Source: DASZHJ01 sp963735465
Lineage (GTDB): Bacteria > Pseudomonadota > Alphaproteobacteria > ATCC43930 > CGMCC-115725
Direction of reading: 5' to 3'
Assembly: GCA_963735465.1 (NCBI GenBank)
Contig: CAVTLA010000001.1
Location: 1,922,001-1,986,000, forward strand
Length of the DNA stretch: 64,000 nucleotides
Part shown: one piece after another, positions 43,098 through 57,053 of the stretch
How positions within the stretch are numbered: position 1 is the first letter of the stretch
Layout: every line of letters begins with the position of its first letter
Notes under the pieces: model-generated
Told to the model about the DNA's origin: nothing
Seen by the model: the letters and a program-made list of their open reading frames with translations, nothing else
The model's database searches: none
Position numbers and translations under genes: made by a program

Positions 43098-44222
43098 ATG
43101 GCCGCCGCCTCGCGTTCGCTCAATCCCGCCGAACGGCTCGACTGGCTGCGCCTCATCCGCAGCGAGAACGTCGGCCCCATCACCTTTTATCAGCTGCTCC
43201 AGCGCTTCGGCTCCGCCGCGGCGGCGCTGGACGCGCTGCCGGAGGCGGCACGCCGGGGCGGGCGCGGCCGCACCCTGAAGATATGTCCCCGCGCCGACGC
43301 CGAGCGGGAGCTCGCGGCGGTCGACAAGGCCGGCGCGCGCCTGGTGGCCTGGGGCGAGCCGGACTATCCCCCGGCGCTGGCCGCCGTCGAGGATGCCCCG
43401 CCCCTGATCTCCGTGCGGGGCAAGGCCGAGCTCCTGAGCCGGCGCGCCATCGCCGTGGTGGGCGCCCGCAACGCCTCCACCAACGGCAGGCGGTTTGCCC
43501 GGGAGGTCGCCGGCGACCTCGGACGCCGCGGCCTGCTGGTGGTCTCGGGCCTGGCGCGCGGCATCGACGCCGCGGCGCACCAGGGGTCGCTGGAGACCGG
43601 GACCGTGGCGGTGGTCGCCGGCGGCATCGACGTGGTCTATCCCGAGGAGAACCAGGCGCTCTACGAGGCGATCGCCGAGCAGGGCGTACTGGTGGCGGAG
43701 CTGCCGGTGAGCACCGTGCCCCAGGCTCGGCACTTCCCGCGCCGGAACCGGATCATCTCGGGCATCTCCCTGGGCGTTTTGGTGGTGGAGGCCGCCCTCA
43801 GGTCGGGCTCGCTGATCACCGCTCGCTTCGCCCTAGAGCAGGGCCGCGATGTCTTCGCCGTTCCCGGGTCCCCGTTGGATCCCCGCTGCCGGGGCACCAA
43901 TGACCTGATCCGGCGCGGCGCGACCCTGGCGGAAGGGGCCGAGGACGTGCTGACGGCCCTGGAGGGGCCCCTGTCGACCCCCCTGACCAAGATTCACACC
44001 CCTGCCCTGCGCTCGCCCGCAACTAACGGAAATATATCGGAAAAAGAGCTCGACCAGGCGACCCTCCGGGTCCTGGAGGGGCTGGGTCCGACCCCGGTGC
44101 CGGTTGACGAACTGGTCCGGCAGTGCCAATTGTCTCCCGCGATCGTGGTTACCATCCTTCTAGAACTTGAGCTCGCCGGAAGGCTCGAGCGACATGCAGG
44201 CAACCAGGTAACCCTGCTTTAA
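43098..44222 (+). CDS. dprA: DNA-processing protein DprA
   Basis: Single-strand DNA-binding protein that loads RecA during transformation. Start ATG 43098 (a TTG three codons upstream is possible). It has an N-terminal SAM-like helical region (LRLIRSENVGPITFYQLLQRFG) and the Rossmann-like DprA core with AIAVVGARNASTNGRRFA, LLVVSGLARGIDAAAHQGSL, HFPRRNRIISGIS and VFAVPGSPLDPRCRGTNDLIR. A C-terminal winged-helix segment follows (VDELVRQCQLSPAIVVTILLELELAGRLE). 374 residues. Lies between plsY and topA, the usual alphaproteobacterial position. Confidence 0.95.
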   Translation: MAAASRSLNPAERLDWLRLIRSENVGPITFYQLLQRFGSAAAALDALPEAARRGGRGRTLKICPRADAERELAAVDKAGARLVAWGEPDYPPALAAVEDAPPLISVRGKAELLSRRAIAVVGARNASTNGRRFAREVAGDLGRRGLLVVSGLARGIDAAAHQGSLETGTVAVVAGGIDVVYPEENQALYEAIAEQGVLVAELPVSTVPQARHFPRRNRIISGISLGVLVVEAALRSGSLITARFALEQGRDVFAVPGSPLDPRCRGTNDLIRRGATLAEGAEDVLTALEGPLSTPLTKIHTPALRSPATNGNISEKELDQATLRVLEGLGPTPVPVDELVRQCQLSPAIVVTILLELELAGRLERHAGNQVTLL

Positions 44223-44270
44223 CGTCAATGGACAACTCTCTTGCCTGGTAAACCACCTTTGCCAGCGAAC

Positions 44271-46987
<2,717 letters not shown>

Positions 46988-46993
46988 GCCTCG

Positions 46994-49237
<2,244 letters not shown>

Positions 49238-49304
49238 CCGGCTATCTCAATCATGTCTTAACCACGGCGGACGCATTCTAGGCGTCCCTTGAACCCGCAG
49301 CTCC

Positions 49305-49697
49305 ATGCCCCTGCAGTTCCGCGACGCTCCCGCACCGGATCCGGCAACGCCGGCACCCTGGCTCCTGGGCATGCGGCGCGGCTTTGCCCGGCGCTGCCCG
49401 GCCTGTGGCGTGGGCCGGCTCTATCACGGTTACGTCAAGCAGCAGGAGTACTGCTCACAGTGCGGCGAGAATCTGCTGCAGTATCGTGCGGACGATGCAC
49501 CTGCCTACTTCACGATCCTCATCGTTGGCCATATCGTGGTTCCGGCAATACTGCTGCTGGAAATGAGCTATCATCCCTCGACAAGCCTGCACCTGATGCT
49601 GTGGATTCCCCTGACCCTTGCCCTGACCGTCTCGCTGCTGCCGCCCATCAAGGGGGCTCTGATCGGATTGCAATGGGCGCTCCGACTCAGAAGCTGA
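49305..49697 (+). CDS. DUF983 membrane protein with zinc-ribbon-like cysteines
   Basis: A 130-residue protein with an N-terminal pair of CxxC motifs (RRCPACGVGRLY and YCSQCGENLL), likely binding zinc. Two TM helices follow (about 68-88, YFTILIVGHIVVPAILLLE, and about 95-115, LMLWIPLTLALTVSLLPP). This matches DUF983 proteins, which in Alphaproteobacteria commonly follow rnr. The end overlaps the start of the S41 peptidase gene by 25 nt. Function unknown. Confidence 0.88.
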   Translation: MPLQFRDAPAPDPATPAPWLLGMRRGFARRCPACGVGRLYHGYVKQQEYCSQCGENLLQYRADDAPAYFTILIVGHIVVPAILLLEMSYHPSTSLHLMLWIPLTLALTVSLLPPIKGALIGLQWALRLRS

Positions 49698-51253
49698 GCC
49701 ATCTCTCCCTGCGTTCAGCCGCGGGGCCGCTGCTCGCCCTGGTGCTGACGGCCTGCAGCTCCGTCATCGGTCCCGAACAGGAAGGGCCGATCGATCGCCA
49801 CGAGCTGTTCTCGGAAGGCTACGAGCGGATCTCCCACTATTACATCGAGACCACCAACGCGGAGCGCCTGGGCCTGGCGGGCCTCGGCCGGCTCTCGATG
49901 CTGGATCCCGCGATAGCCGTCGAGCGCCAGGGCGGTGCCGTGGCGCTGCTGAAGGACGGCTCGGTGATCGGCCGCTACGACGCGCCGCCCGCTGCCGACA
50001 ACTGGGCCTGGGGTGGTGTCACCGCCTCGGCTCTGGAGACCGCGCGGCAGGCATCGCCCAAGGTCGCCGCCGCCAGCGAGGATCAGCTCGACAAGCTCGT
50101 TTTCGACGGCGCTGTCGGGACTCTCGATCGTTTCTCCCGCTATTCATCGCCAGATTCCGCGCGCGACCAGCGTGCCGAGCGCAACGGCTTCGACGGCATC
50201 GGCGTCACCCTCGATGCCGAGGAGAGCGAGGTGCGCATCGTCTCGGTGCTGGCAAGCGGGCCGGCGGAGCACGCAGGCATCAAGGCCAATGACAAGATCA
50301 TCGGCATCGACGGCACGCCGACCGCCACCCTTACCCGGGAGCAGGTGGTGCAGCGCCTGCGCGGGCCGGCGGGGAGCAAGGTGGCGATCACCATCTCCCG
50401 CTCCGGCGCGGCCGATCCCCTGACCCTCGCCGTGAGCCGAGCCCACATCGTGCTGCCGACGGTCACCGTACAGCGCGAGGGCCGCATCGCGATCTTCCGC
50501 ATCTCCAGCTTCAACCAGGAGACCTCGGAGCAGCTCGTCCAGGCCTTCGGCAAGGCGGAGCACGAGATTGGTGGCGCGCCCTCCGGCATCGTGCTCGATC
50601 TCCGGGACAACCCCGGCGGACTGCTCGACCAGTCCATCAACGTCGCGAACGTGTTCCTGCCGGGCGGCCTGGTGGTGTCGACCGCCGGCCGGCTGCCGGA
50701 GAGCCGCAAGCAATTCTATGCGGATCCCAGCCATCTCACCGATGGCATCCCGATGGCGGTGCTGGTGAACGGCGGCTCCGCCTCCGCTTCGGAGATAGTC
50801 GCGGCGGCGCTGCAGGACAGCGGCCGCGCGGTGGTGATCGGCACGTCGTCCTATGGCAAGGGCACCGTCCAGACCGTGCTCGAGCTCGTCAACGACGGCG
50901 AGCTCACGGTCACCTGGGCCAAGCTGCTGTCGCCGGAAGGCTATGTGATCCACGAGCACGGCGTGGTGCCGACGGTGTGCACCGCGGACCTTGGCGAAGA
51001 CCAGGCAAGCTTCACGCACGCGATCGAGAGCGGCACCACCCTCGGTACCGGCCTCGCCGCGAGCCCGCGGGCGGCGCTGGACGAGCAGGGCTGGAAGGCG
51101 CTCCGGGACAGCTGCCCGGCCCAGCGCGTCGACCGCGTCGCCGACCTGAAGCTGGCGGAGGAGCTGCTGCGGGACCCCGTGCTCTACAGCCGCGCACTCA
51201 GCGTGACGCCGACCCCGCTCTCTCACACGGCGGCTATTCCCACCACGAGATAG
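49673..51253 (+). CDS. S41 family C-terminal-processing peptidase, lipoprotein
   Basis: Tail-specific protease of the CtpA/Prc kind, 526 residues. The ATG at 49673 lies inside the end of the DUF983 gene and gives a lipoprotein signal (AAGPLLALVLTAC, SS follows). A PDZ domain sits at about 165-250 (GIGVTLDAEESEVRIVSVLASG and ANDKIIGIDG). The S41 domain shows IVLDLRDNPGGLLDQSINVA, the catalytic Ser region VNGGSASASEIVAAALQDSG and the catalytic Lys in TSSYGKGTVQTV. Periplasmic processing or quality control of proteins is the likely role; targets unknown. Confidence 0.93.
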   Translation: MGAPTQKLSHLSLRSAAGPLLALVLTACSSVIGPEQEGPIDRHELFSEGYERISHYYIETTNAERLGLAGLGRLSMLDPAIAVERQGGAVALLKDGSVIGRYDAPPAADNWAWGGVTASALETARQASPKVAAASEDQLDKLVFDGAVGTLDRFSRYSSPDSARDQRAERNGFDGIGVTLDAEESEVRIVSVLASGPAEHAGIKANDKIIGIDGTPTATLTREQVVQRLRGPAGSKVAITISRSGAADPLTLAVSRAHIVLPTVTVQREGRIAIFRISSFNQETSEQLVQAFGKAEHEIGGAPSGIVLDLRDNPGGLLDQSINVANVFLPGGLVVSTAGRLPESRKQFYADPSHLTDGIPMAVLVNGGSASASEIVAAALQDSGRAVVIGTSSYGKGTVQTVLELVNDGELTVTWAKLLSPEGYVIHEHGVVPTVCTADLGEDQASFTHAIESGTTLGTGLAASPRAALDEQGWKALRDSCPAQRVDRVADLKLAEELLRDPVLYSRALSVTPTPLSHTAAIPTTR

Positions 51254-51328
51254 TGTCGAGGCGGCCGCCCTCGACGGATCCCTTCGCGAGCCGAGCCCCG
51301 GCGCCAAAGGCGGCGCCGAGCCCTCCGA

Positions 51329-51787
51329 TCAGGCGCTGCCGGCGCGGCAGAAGTGCCAGGTCTTGCCCTGCCGGCCATAGAGACCGACCAGCCGGTCCTT
51401 GCCCGCATGCACCACCACCGCCATGAAGCCGTCCCCGGTACAGGCGCCAGCGGCGGCGGCAGGCGCCGGCAGCTTCTTGCTCTGGGCGCAGGACGCGAGG
51501 CTCGCGGGCGGGTTCGCCGCGGCCGTCGGCTGCTTGCCGTCGACCTCCAGGAAGTAATCCTGGGCTTCGCCGGTCTTCACGGTCGCCTTGAGCTCGATGC
51601 GGCCGAAGCGGGATTTGTAGAGACCGGCATCCTGCTCGCCGTCCGTCATGCCCGAGGGAACCGGGCGGAACTTGATCGCGGCGCAGCTCGGCGGCTCCTT
51701 CGTGGACTGGGCCTCCGCCGCAAGCGCCAGGCTTGCGCCCGCAAGGCCCAAGAGGCCGATCAGGGCGATCCTCGTCGTCGTCAGCAT
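51329..51787 (-). CDS. Small secreted protein of unknown function, 152 aa
   Basis: Strong ribosome site (AAGGAG, 6 nt before ATG, minus strand). Signal peptide MLTTTRIALIGLLGLAGASL with cleavage near AEAQ. The mature part has four Cys residues (PSCAAIKF, ASCAQSK, GACTGDG, HFCRAG), suggesting two disulphides, and a beta-rich pattern (RIELKATVKTGEAQDYFLEV, FMAVVVHAG). No family is recognised. Convergent with the S41 gene and divergent from the DUF1194 gene (138-nt spacer). Periplasmic or extracellular. Confidence 0.75.
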   Translation of the reverse strand: MLTTTRIALIGLLGLAGASLALAAEAQSTKEPPSCAAIKFRPVPSGMTDGEQDAGLYKSRFGRIELKATVKTGEAQDYFLEVDGKQPTAAANPPASLASCAQSKKLPAPAAAAGACTGDGFMAVVVHAGKDRLVGLYGRQGKTWHFCRAGSA

Positions 51788-51925
51788 CGGAATTCTCCTT
51801 ATGCTCGAGCGGCCATCGACTCGGATGCGAGCCGCTGTGGGGCGGAGTTGCTACTCCACTCTCCGGGGAAAATCAAACGACACCCGCCTTCCTTTTGCCG
51901 GTTTTGCGACGGAGACTTCGGGCAC

Positions 51926-52627
51926 ATGAAGCTCCCGATCATCTTCCTTGCCGCGGCCGCTTTCTGGCTCGCCGCGCCTCACTCCGCTCGCGCCGATGCG
52001 GTGGACGTGGCGCTCGTCCTCGCCCTCGACGTCTCCGAGAGCGTCACCGCGGAGGAGTACCAGCTCCAGCGCGACGGCATCGCCGAGGCCTTCGAGAGCC
52101 CGGCGCTGGCGAGCGCGGTCGCGAACGGCAGTCGCCACGCCATCGACGTGCTGGTGCTGGAATGGTCAGATCCGGACTTGCAGGTGGTGACGGTGGACTG
52201 GACCCGCGTCAGCGACGCGGATACCGCGCGGAGCTTCGCGAGGCGCGTCCGGGAGACCCAACGCACCTCCCATGGCCTCACCGCGATCGGCAATGCGCTG
52301 CTGGCGTCGGCGGCGGCGCTGAAGCGCCTGCCGGATCAGGCGGCGCGGCAAGTGATCGACGTCTCCGGCGACGGCATGGCCAATGTGGGCCCGCCGGTGC
52401 CGGAGACGCGAGATCAGTTGACGGCCAATGGCATCACGATCAACGGCCTGACCATCCTCCACGAAGAGCCGTGGGTGGATCAGTACTACGATATGAACGT
52501 GATCGGCGGCCCCGGCGCCTTCGTCATGCAGGTGGCGGACTACCGAGGCTTCGCCGTGGCGATCCGGCAGAAGTTGCTTTCCGAGCTCGTCGCGCTGCCG
52601 CGCCCTGGGGCTTTCCCTCCGACCTGA
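51926..52627 (+). CDS. DUF1194 (VWA-like) secreted protein
   Basis: Alphaproteobacterial DUF1194 protein with a von Willebrand A-type fold, 233 residues. Signal peptide MKLPIIFLAAAAFWLAAP, cleavage near ARAD. The MIDAS-like start LVLALDVSESVTAEEYQLQRDGI (DxSxS) and the later LTAIGNALLAS and QVIDVSGDGMANVGP blocks are diagnostic. The last 104 nt overlap the 3' end of the convergent decarboxylase gene. Family function is unknown; probably a periplasmic protein-interaction domain. Confidence 0.87.
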   Translation: MKLPIIFLAAAAFWLAAPHSARADAVDVALVLALDVSESVTAEEYQLQRDGIAEAFESPALASAVANGSRHAIDVLVLEWSDPDLQVVTVDWTRVSDADTARSFARRVRETQRTSHGLTAIGNALLASAAALKRLPDQAARQVIDVSGDGMANVGPPVPETRDQLTANGITINGLTILHEEPWVDQYYDMNVIGGPGAFVMQVADYRGFAVAIRQKLLSELVALPRPGAFPPT

Positions 52628-53753
52628 TGCAGTAGGTCTTCAGCGGCGCGAAGCCGTTGAAGCCCACCGAGGAATACATGGAGGTGTAGGCTCCAGTGGA
52701 GAGGATCTGCACCTTGTCGCCGACCTTGAGGTCGAGCGGGAGCTGATACTCCGTCTTCTCGTAGAGGATGTCGGCGCTGTCGCAGGTCGGGCCCGCGAGC
52801 ACGATCGGCCCGGTGGCGCCGCCGTCGGCGGGGGTCTTGATGCGGTACTTGATGCTCTCGTCCATGGTCTCGGCGAGGCCGTTGAACTTGCCGACGTCGA
52901 GATAGACCCAGCGCTTGTCCTCGCTGGCCGCCTTGCGGGAGATCAGCACCACCTCGCTCTGGATGACGCCGGCATCGCCCACGATCGAGCGGCCGGGCTC
53001 GACCACGATCTCGGGGAGATCGTTGCCGAAATGCCGGGTGATCGCCGCCATGACCGCGTTCGCGTACTGCTGGATCTCCGGCACCTCGCCGCGGTAGTGC
53101 GCGGGGAAGCCGCCGCCGATGTTCACCATGCGGAGGTTGATGTCGCACTGGGCGAGCGCCGTGAACATGCTGGCGGCACGGCCGATGGCGGTGTCCCACT
53201 GGCTGAGATCGGTCTGCTGAGATCCCACGTGGAAGGAGATGCCGTAGGGATCGAGCCCGAGCTCGCGCGCCCGGCGCAGGAGATCCACCGCCATCTCCGG
53301 CGCGCAGCCGAACTTGCGCGACAGCGGCCACTCGGCGCCGGCGCACTCCACCAAGATGCGGCAGAAGACCTTGGAGCCTGGCGCCGCACGGGCGATCTTT
53401 TCCAGCTCCACCTCGCTGTCGAGAGCGAAGAGCCGCACGCCGCGATCGTAGGCGAAGGCGATGTCGCGCTCTTTCTTGATCGTGTTGCCGAAGGAGACCC
53501 GCTCGGCGCTGATGCCCTTGTCGAGCACCAGCTCAACCTCGCCGCGGCTCGCCACGTCGAAGCTGGAGCCCATCTCGCGCAGCATGCCGAGGACCTCGTC
53601 CGCCGGATTGGCCTTCACGGCGTAGAAGATCTTGGCCAGCGGCAGGTAGCGCCGCAGCATCTCGTAGCTCTCCGCAACGACGTCGAGATCGACGACGAGG
53701 CAGGGGGATTCCGGTCGGCGATCGGCGAGGAAACGTGCGATTCTTTCGTTCAT
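52524..53753 (-). CDS. Ornithine/lysine decarboxylase, alanine-racemase fold, with extended C-terminus
   Basis: PLP fold type III decarboxylase as in alphaproteobacterial ornithine decarboxylases, making putrescine (or cadaverine). ATG 53753 (MNERIARFLAD) has GGAAGG 7 nt upstream; a start six codons earlier is less good. Key residues: Schiff-base Lys in KIFYAVKANP, the HVGSQ strand, GGGFPAHY, the phosphate-binding EPGRSIVGDAG and the catalytic Cys in LAGPTCDSADIL. Homologues end near FNGFAPLKTYCI. Here the frame reads on for about 34 Arg/Ser-rich residues, overlapping the DUF1194 gene. The tail may be real or reflect a stop lost by sequence error. Confidence 0.9.
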   Translation of the reverse strand: MNERIARFLADRRPESPCLVVDLDVVAESYEMLRRYLPLAKIFYAVKANPADEVLGMLREMGSSFDVASRGEVELVLDKGISAERVSFGNTIKKERDIAFAYDRGVRLFALDSEVELEKIARAAPGSKVFCRILVECAGAEWPLSRKFGCAPEMAVDLLRRARELGLDPYGISFHVGSQQTDLSQWDTAIGRAASMFTALAQCDINLRMVNIGGGFPAHYRGEVPEIQQYANAVMAAITRHFGNDLPEIVVEPGRSIVGDAGVIQSEVVLISRKAASEDKRWVYLDVGKFNGLAETMDESIKYRIKTPADGGATGPIVLAGPTCDSADILYEKTEYQLPLDLKVGDKVQILSTGAYTSMYSSVGFNGFAPLKTYCIRSEGKPQGAAARRARKATSAGSPRRSLGSPPPA

Positions 53754-54540
53754 GGCTTGGGTCCTTCCCAATCGAAGGCGAGGACAGCCGATCGTTCAGA
53801 GCATCGCCCCGCCGCGCTTCCGGCATCCCCTGAGGACAACCGGTGAGCCGCGGCATTGCGAGCCTGGCGAGCGACAGATCCCCCTGTTGTCCCGGCCGTG
53901 CGGCGCGGGGCTGCGGAGAAACTTGCCGGTGCGAGCACGGGGAATCCCGCCTCGACGGACACGTCGCTCAGTTCGGACTACTCGGTTCTACGGAAGCGCG
54001 GCGACCACTGCCGCGAGCTACCCTGATAAGCCTGTACTTGGCTTCAATCCAGGGCGCTGCGGCCCTGCGTCGGATTGCAACCATATCGACCTCCCTCTCG
54101 GGACCGGCCCACGATGACCGGCTCTGCCAAAAAGGACGCGCTACGTCGTTGCATAACCACGATGGGCCATAGGCACGTGCGAATTGCGTCGCGAGGTGCA
54201 TAGATAAAGCCAAATTCCAGCGATGCAAGTATTTCTTTGGCCACGCGAAAAGATTCTTCGCCCTTGTGGCGCGTGCGAGACGGAGAGCGCGGTGCCGCAC
54301 GCCGACGGACGCGCTCGTCGCACCGCGGGCGAGCGCGCGGCTTCGCGCGTCGCACAGGCGAGAAGGTCCGATGGAATCGGCACTTCTTCGAGCTCGAAGC
54401 GAGCGTGGCGAACGCGCCGCGTCGCGCGCGCCGAGCGTCCGTGGTTAACCAAGGATGAAAAATCGCGAGCAGCGCCGGCAAAGATTTTCCGCCGCCGTGG
54501 CTGGCGCGCGGGCTCGAATCGCTGCCGCGCGCGAGGCCTC
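53754..54540. other. 787-nt gene-poor stretch
   Basis: Between divergent/tandem minus-strand genes for the decarboxylase and threonine aldolase. Many Arg-rich open frames exist on both strands but none resembles a known protein. About 54230-54540 is rich in GCGCG and CGCGC words. The only candidate gene is the 38-codon frame at 53968-54084. The decarboxylase promoter should lie near its left end. Confidence 0.5.
53968..54084 (-). CDS. Possible 38-aa basic peptide
   Basis: ATG at 54084 is preceded by GAGGGAGGTC, a very good ribosome site. The peptide starts MVAIRRRAAAPWIEAKYRL and ends VEPSSPN; it is strongly basic and could be helical. No homology is recognised. The good ribosome site is the only positive evidence. 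Confidence 0.25.
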   Translation of the reverse strand: MVAIRRRAAAPWIEAKYRLIRVARGSGRRASVEPSSPN

Positions 54541-55593
54541 TCAGCCCGAGCGGCCGGCGGCAGCGGCGGCGGCGAGGCGCTTGGCGGTGGCGAGGAAGCT
54601 CTCGACGTCCGCCGACGCGGTGTCGAAGGCGGTGACGAGGCGGACGCAGGTCTCCGCCTCGCCGCCCCAACGATGGAAGAGGAAGCCGGCGGCGAAAAGC
54701 CCGCGGATGACGGGCTCAGGCAGCTCGACGAAGATCTCGTTGGCCTGGACGGGATGGCGCAGCCGGGCGCCGGGGATGCCGGCCAGCCCCTCCGCAAGCC
54801 GGGCCGCCGCGCGGTTGGCATGGCGGGCGTTTCGCAGCCAGAGGTCGTCGGCGAGATAGGCGTCGAGCTGGGCGGAGAGGAAGCGCATCTTGGAGAACAG
54901 GTGGCCGCCGCGCTTGCGGCGGAACTCGAAATCCCCGGCTTTCGCCGCGTCGAAGAAGACCACCGCCTCCGCCGCCATGGCGCCATTCTTGGTGGCGCCG
55001 AAGGAGAGCACCTCCACGCCGGCACGCCAGGTAAGGTCGGCGGGGGACCGGTTGAGGGCGGCGACGGCGTTGGCGAAGCGGGCGCCGTCGACGTGGAACG
55101 CCAGCCCATGCTGTCCGCAGACCTCGGCGATGGCGCCGATCTCGTCGACGCCATAGACGGCGCCCGCCTCGGTCGCCTGGGTCAGGCTTACGGTGGCGGG
55201 CTGGGAGTGGTGGACGACGCCCTTGCCGGTCACCGCCGCCGTCAGCGCCGCCGGCGTGATCTTGGCGTGCTCTCCCGCCAGCACGGTCAGCTTGGCGCCC
55301 CCGGTGTAGAACTCCGGCGCGCCGCATTCGTCGACTTGGAAGTGGGCCTCGCCGTGGCCGTAGATGACGCCATAAGGTGGCGTCAGGGTGGCGAGCGCCA
55401 GGGAGTTCGCCGCCGTCCCCGTCGCCACCGGAAACACGGTGACGTCGTGCTCGAAGAGCTCGGCGAAACGCCGCGTAACGCGCTCGGTAATGGCGTCCGC
55501 GCCGTAGGAGGGCGCCGCTCCGACATTGGCGGCGGCCAGCGCCCGGAGGATCTCCGGCGAGACGCCGGTCACGTTGTCGCTGCAAAAGTTCAT
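54541..55593 (-). CDS. ltaE: Low-specificity L-threonine aldolase
   Basis: PLP fold type I enzyme cleaving L-threonine/allo-threonine to glycine and acetaldehyde. Start MNFCSDNVTGVSPEILRAL is the canonical N-terminus. Motifs: SYGADAITERVTRRFAELF, FPVATGTAANSLAL, LAFHVDGARFANAVAAL (PLP Asp) and the Schiff-base Lys in SFGATKNGAMAAEAVVFFD, then RRKRGGHLFSKMRFLSAQ. 350 residues, standard. The DUF-type membrane-anchored gene lies 16 nt upstream on the same strand, so the two may be co-transcribed. Confidence 0.93.
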   Translation of the reverse strand: MNFCSDNVTGVSPEILRALAAANVGAAPSYGADAITERVTRRFAELFEHDVTVFPVATGTAANSLALATLTPPYGVIYGHGEAHFQVDECGAPEFYTGGAKLTVLAGEHAKITPAALTAAVTGKGVVHHSQPATVSLTQATEAGAVYGVDEIGAIAEVCGQHGLAFHVDGARFANAVAALNRSPADLTWRAGVEVLSFGATKNGAMAAEAVVFFDAAKAGDFEFRRKRGGHLFSKMRFLSAQLDAYLADDLWLRNARHANRAAARLAEGLAGIPGARLRHPVQANEIFVELPEPVIRGLFAAGFLFHRWGGEAETCVRLVTAFDTASADVESFLATAKRLAAAAAAGRSG

Positions 55594-55609
55594 GGCCAGG
55601 TTCCCGCCC

Positions 55610-55933
55610 TCAGTTCTGTGGCTTCAATTCTATCGTCCCGACCTCGGTCCCGGTATCGGGGTCAAGGATCAGGAGCGCCTCGCTGCCGTCGGCGCGCCGG
55701 AGGTGCAGCGCCAGGCGCCGGCCGGCGCTCTGCATCTCGATCACCCGGGCGCCCGCCGGCAGGCTAAGGGTCGTGGTGCCGAATGGCACCGGCGGGCCCT
55801 CCATGGCGGCCGCCGCCGGAGCGGTCGCTGCCGGGTGCTGGGTCAGACGTGTCATGATGGTGACGATGACGACGGCGACGCCCGCGAGCAGCAGGACACC
55901 CATCACCACGACCAGGACCTTGAGGGCACGCAT
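55610..55933 (-). CDS. Small single-TM protein, 107 aa
   Basis: Begins MRALKVLVVVMGVLLLAGVA, one N-terminal TM helix (about 6-28) followed by a periplasmic beta-rich domain (TTLSLPAGARVIEMQSAGRRL, ALLILDPDTGTEVGTIEL). This resembles a small family of conserved alphaproteobacterial single-pass proteins of unknown function (possibly DUF6476, from memory). Located between threonine aldolase and rluD, divergent from rluD with a 24-nt gap. Confidence 0.75.
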   Translation of the reverse strand: MRALKVLVVVMGVLLLAGVAVVIVTIMTRLTQHPAATAPAAAAMEGPPVPFGTTTLSLPAGARVIEMQSAGRRLALHLRRADGSEALLILDPDTGTEVGTIELKPQN

Positions 55934-55957
55934 GCTTCCGGTTCACTCTCGCTGCGC

Positions 55958-56962
55958 ATGATGGCCGAACACCCGGGACCCGCGGACGAGACGACGGCAG
56001 GCGAGCGCCGGCTGAGCGCGACCGTGGAGGCCGCCGAGGCCGGCGAGCGCCTGGACCGGATGCTGGCGCGCCGCTTCGGCGATCTCTCGCGCACCCGCCT
56101 GAAGCACCTCGTGGAGGACGGCCGGGTATCGGTGGACGGCGCGACGATAACCAACCCCTCGGAGAGGGTCAAACCGGGGCAGCACTGGCTGGTGGTCGTG
56201 CCGGAAGCCGTCGCCGCCCAGCCCGCGGCCCAGGCGATGAGCCTCGATATCCGCTACGAGGACGCGGACCTCCTGGTGCTGCAGAAGCCGGCGGGGCTCG
56301 TCGTGCATCCGGCGCCCGGCAATGCGGACGGGACGCTGGTGAATGCCCTCCTCGCTCATTGCGGCGAGAGCCTGGCGGGGATCGGCGGCGTCAGGCGGCC
56401 GGGCATCGTGCATCGCCTGGACAAGGACACCAGCGGCCTGATGGTGATCGCCAAGACACAGGCAGCCCATACCAGGCTCGCGGCGGACTTCGCCGCCCGA
56501 CGGATCGAGCGCGCCTACCTGGCACTGGTCTGGGGCGTGCCCAGCCCGCGCACCGGCGAGATCGAAGGGGCGATCGGACGCAATCCCACCAACCGCAAGA
56601 AGATGGCGGTGGTGCGCCGGGGCGGCAAACCCGCCCTCACCCGCTACCGCGTGCTGAAGGTCTTCAAGGACGTGGCGGCGCTGGTGGAGTGCCGGCTCGC
56701 CACCGGGCGTACTCATCAAATCCGCGTGCACCTTGCCGAAAGCGGGCATCCGCTGATCGGCGACCCCATATATGGCAGGAGCAGGGGACGCAAACGGGCC
56801 CTCCCGGAGCCCGTCCGGGCGGCGCTGGAGGCCTTTCCCCGCCAAGCGCTGCACGCAATCCAGCTCGGCTTCAAACACCCCAGCAGCGCCCAACAGCTTG
56901 ATTTTACTGACGATATTCCAAGCGATATGAAGGCATTAGTCCAGATATTGGAGACGCTTTAA
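55958..56962 (+). CDS. rluD: 23S rRNA pseudouridine synthase RluD
   Basis: RluA-family pseudouridine synthase, modifying 23S rRNA helix 69 if truly RluD. An S4 RNA-binding domain comes first (ERLDRMLARRFGDLSRTRLKHLVEDGRVSVDG). The catalytic domain has ADLLVLQKPAGLVVHPAPGN, the active-site Asp in VHRLDKDTSGLMVIAK and CRLATGRTHQIRVHLAESGHPLIGDPIYG. Two adjacent ATGs (55958, 55961) are possible starts. 334 residues. It lies 91 nt before rpoH, a frequent alphaproteobacterial neighbour. Confidence 0.93.
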   Translation: MMAEHPGPADETTAGERRLSATVEAAEAGERLDRMLARRFGDLSRTRLKHLVEDGRVSVDGATITNPSERVKPGQHWLVVVPEAVAAQPAAQAMSLDIRYEDADLLVLQKPAGLVVHPAPGNADGTLVNALLAHCGESLAGIGGVRRPGIVHRLDKDTSGLMVIAKTQAAHTRLAADFAARRIERAYLALVWGVPSPRTGEIEGAIGRNPTNRKKMAVVRRGGKPALTRYRVLKVFKDVAALVECRLATGRTHQIRVHLAESGHPLIGDPIYGRSRGRKRALPEPVRAALEAFPRQALHAIQLGFKHPSSAQQLDFTDDIPSDMKALVQILETL

Positions 56963-57053
56963 TCTTGGACAAAACCTGACCATAATAGTAGGCTATCGAT
57001 CGTTCACGGGGTGGCCGAAGCAGGCCGACCCGGTTGAAGGAGCAGACAAACAA

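Noticed and set aside
54230..54480. CGCG-rich stretch as a CRISPR or direct-repeat array
   Set aside because: No regularly spaced identical repeats could be found by eye; the words are just GC-rich.
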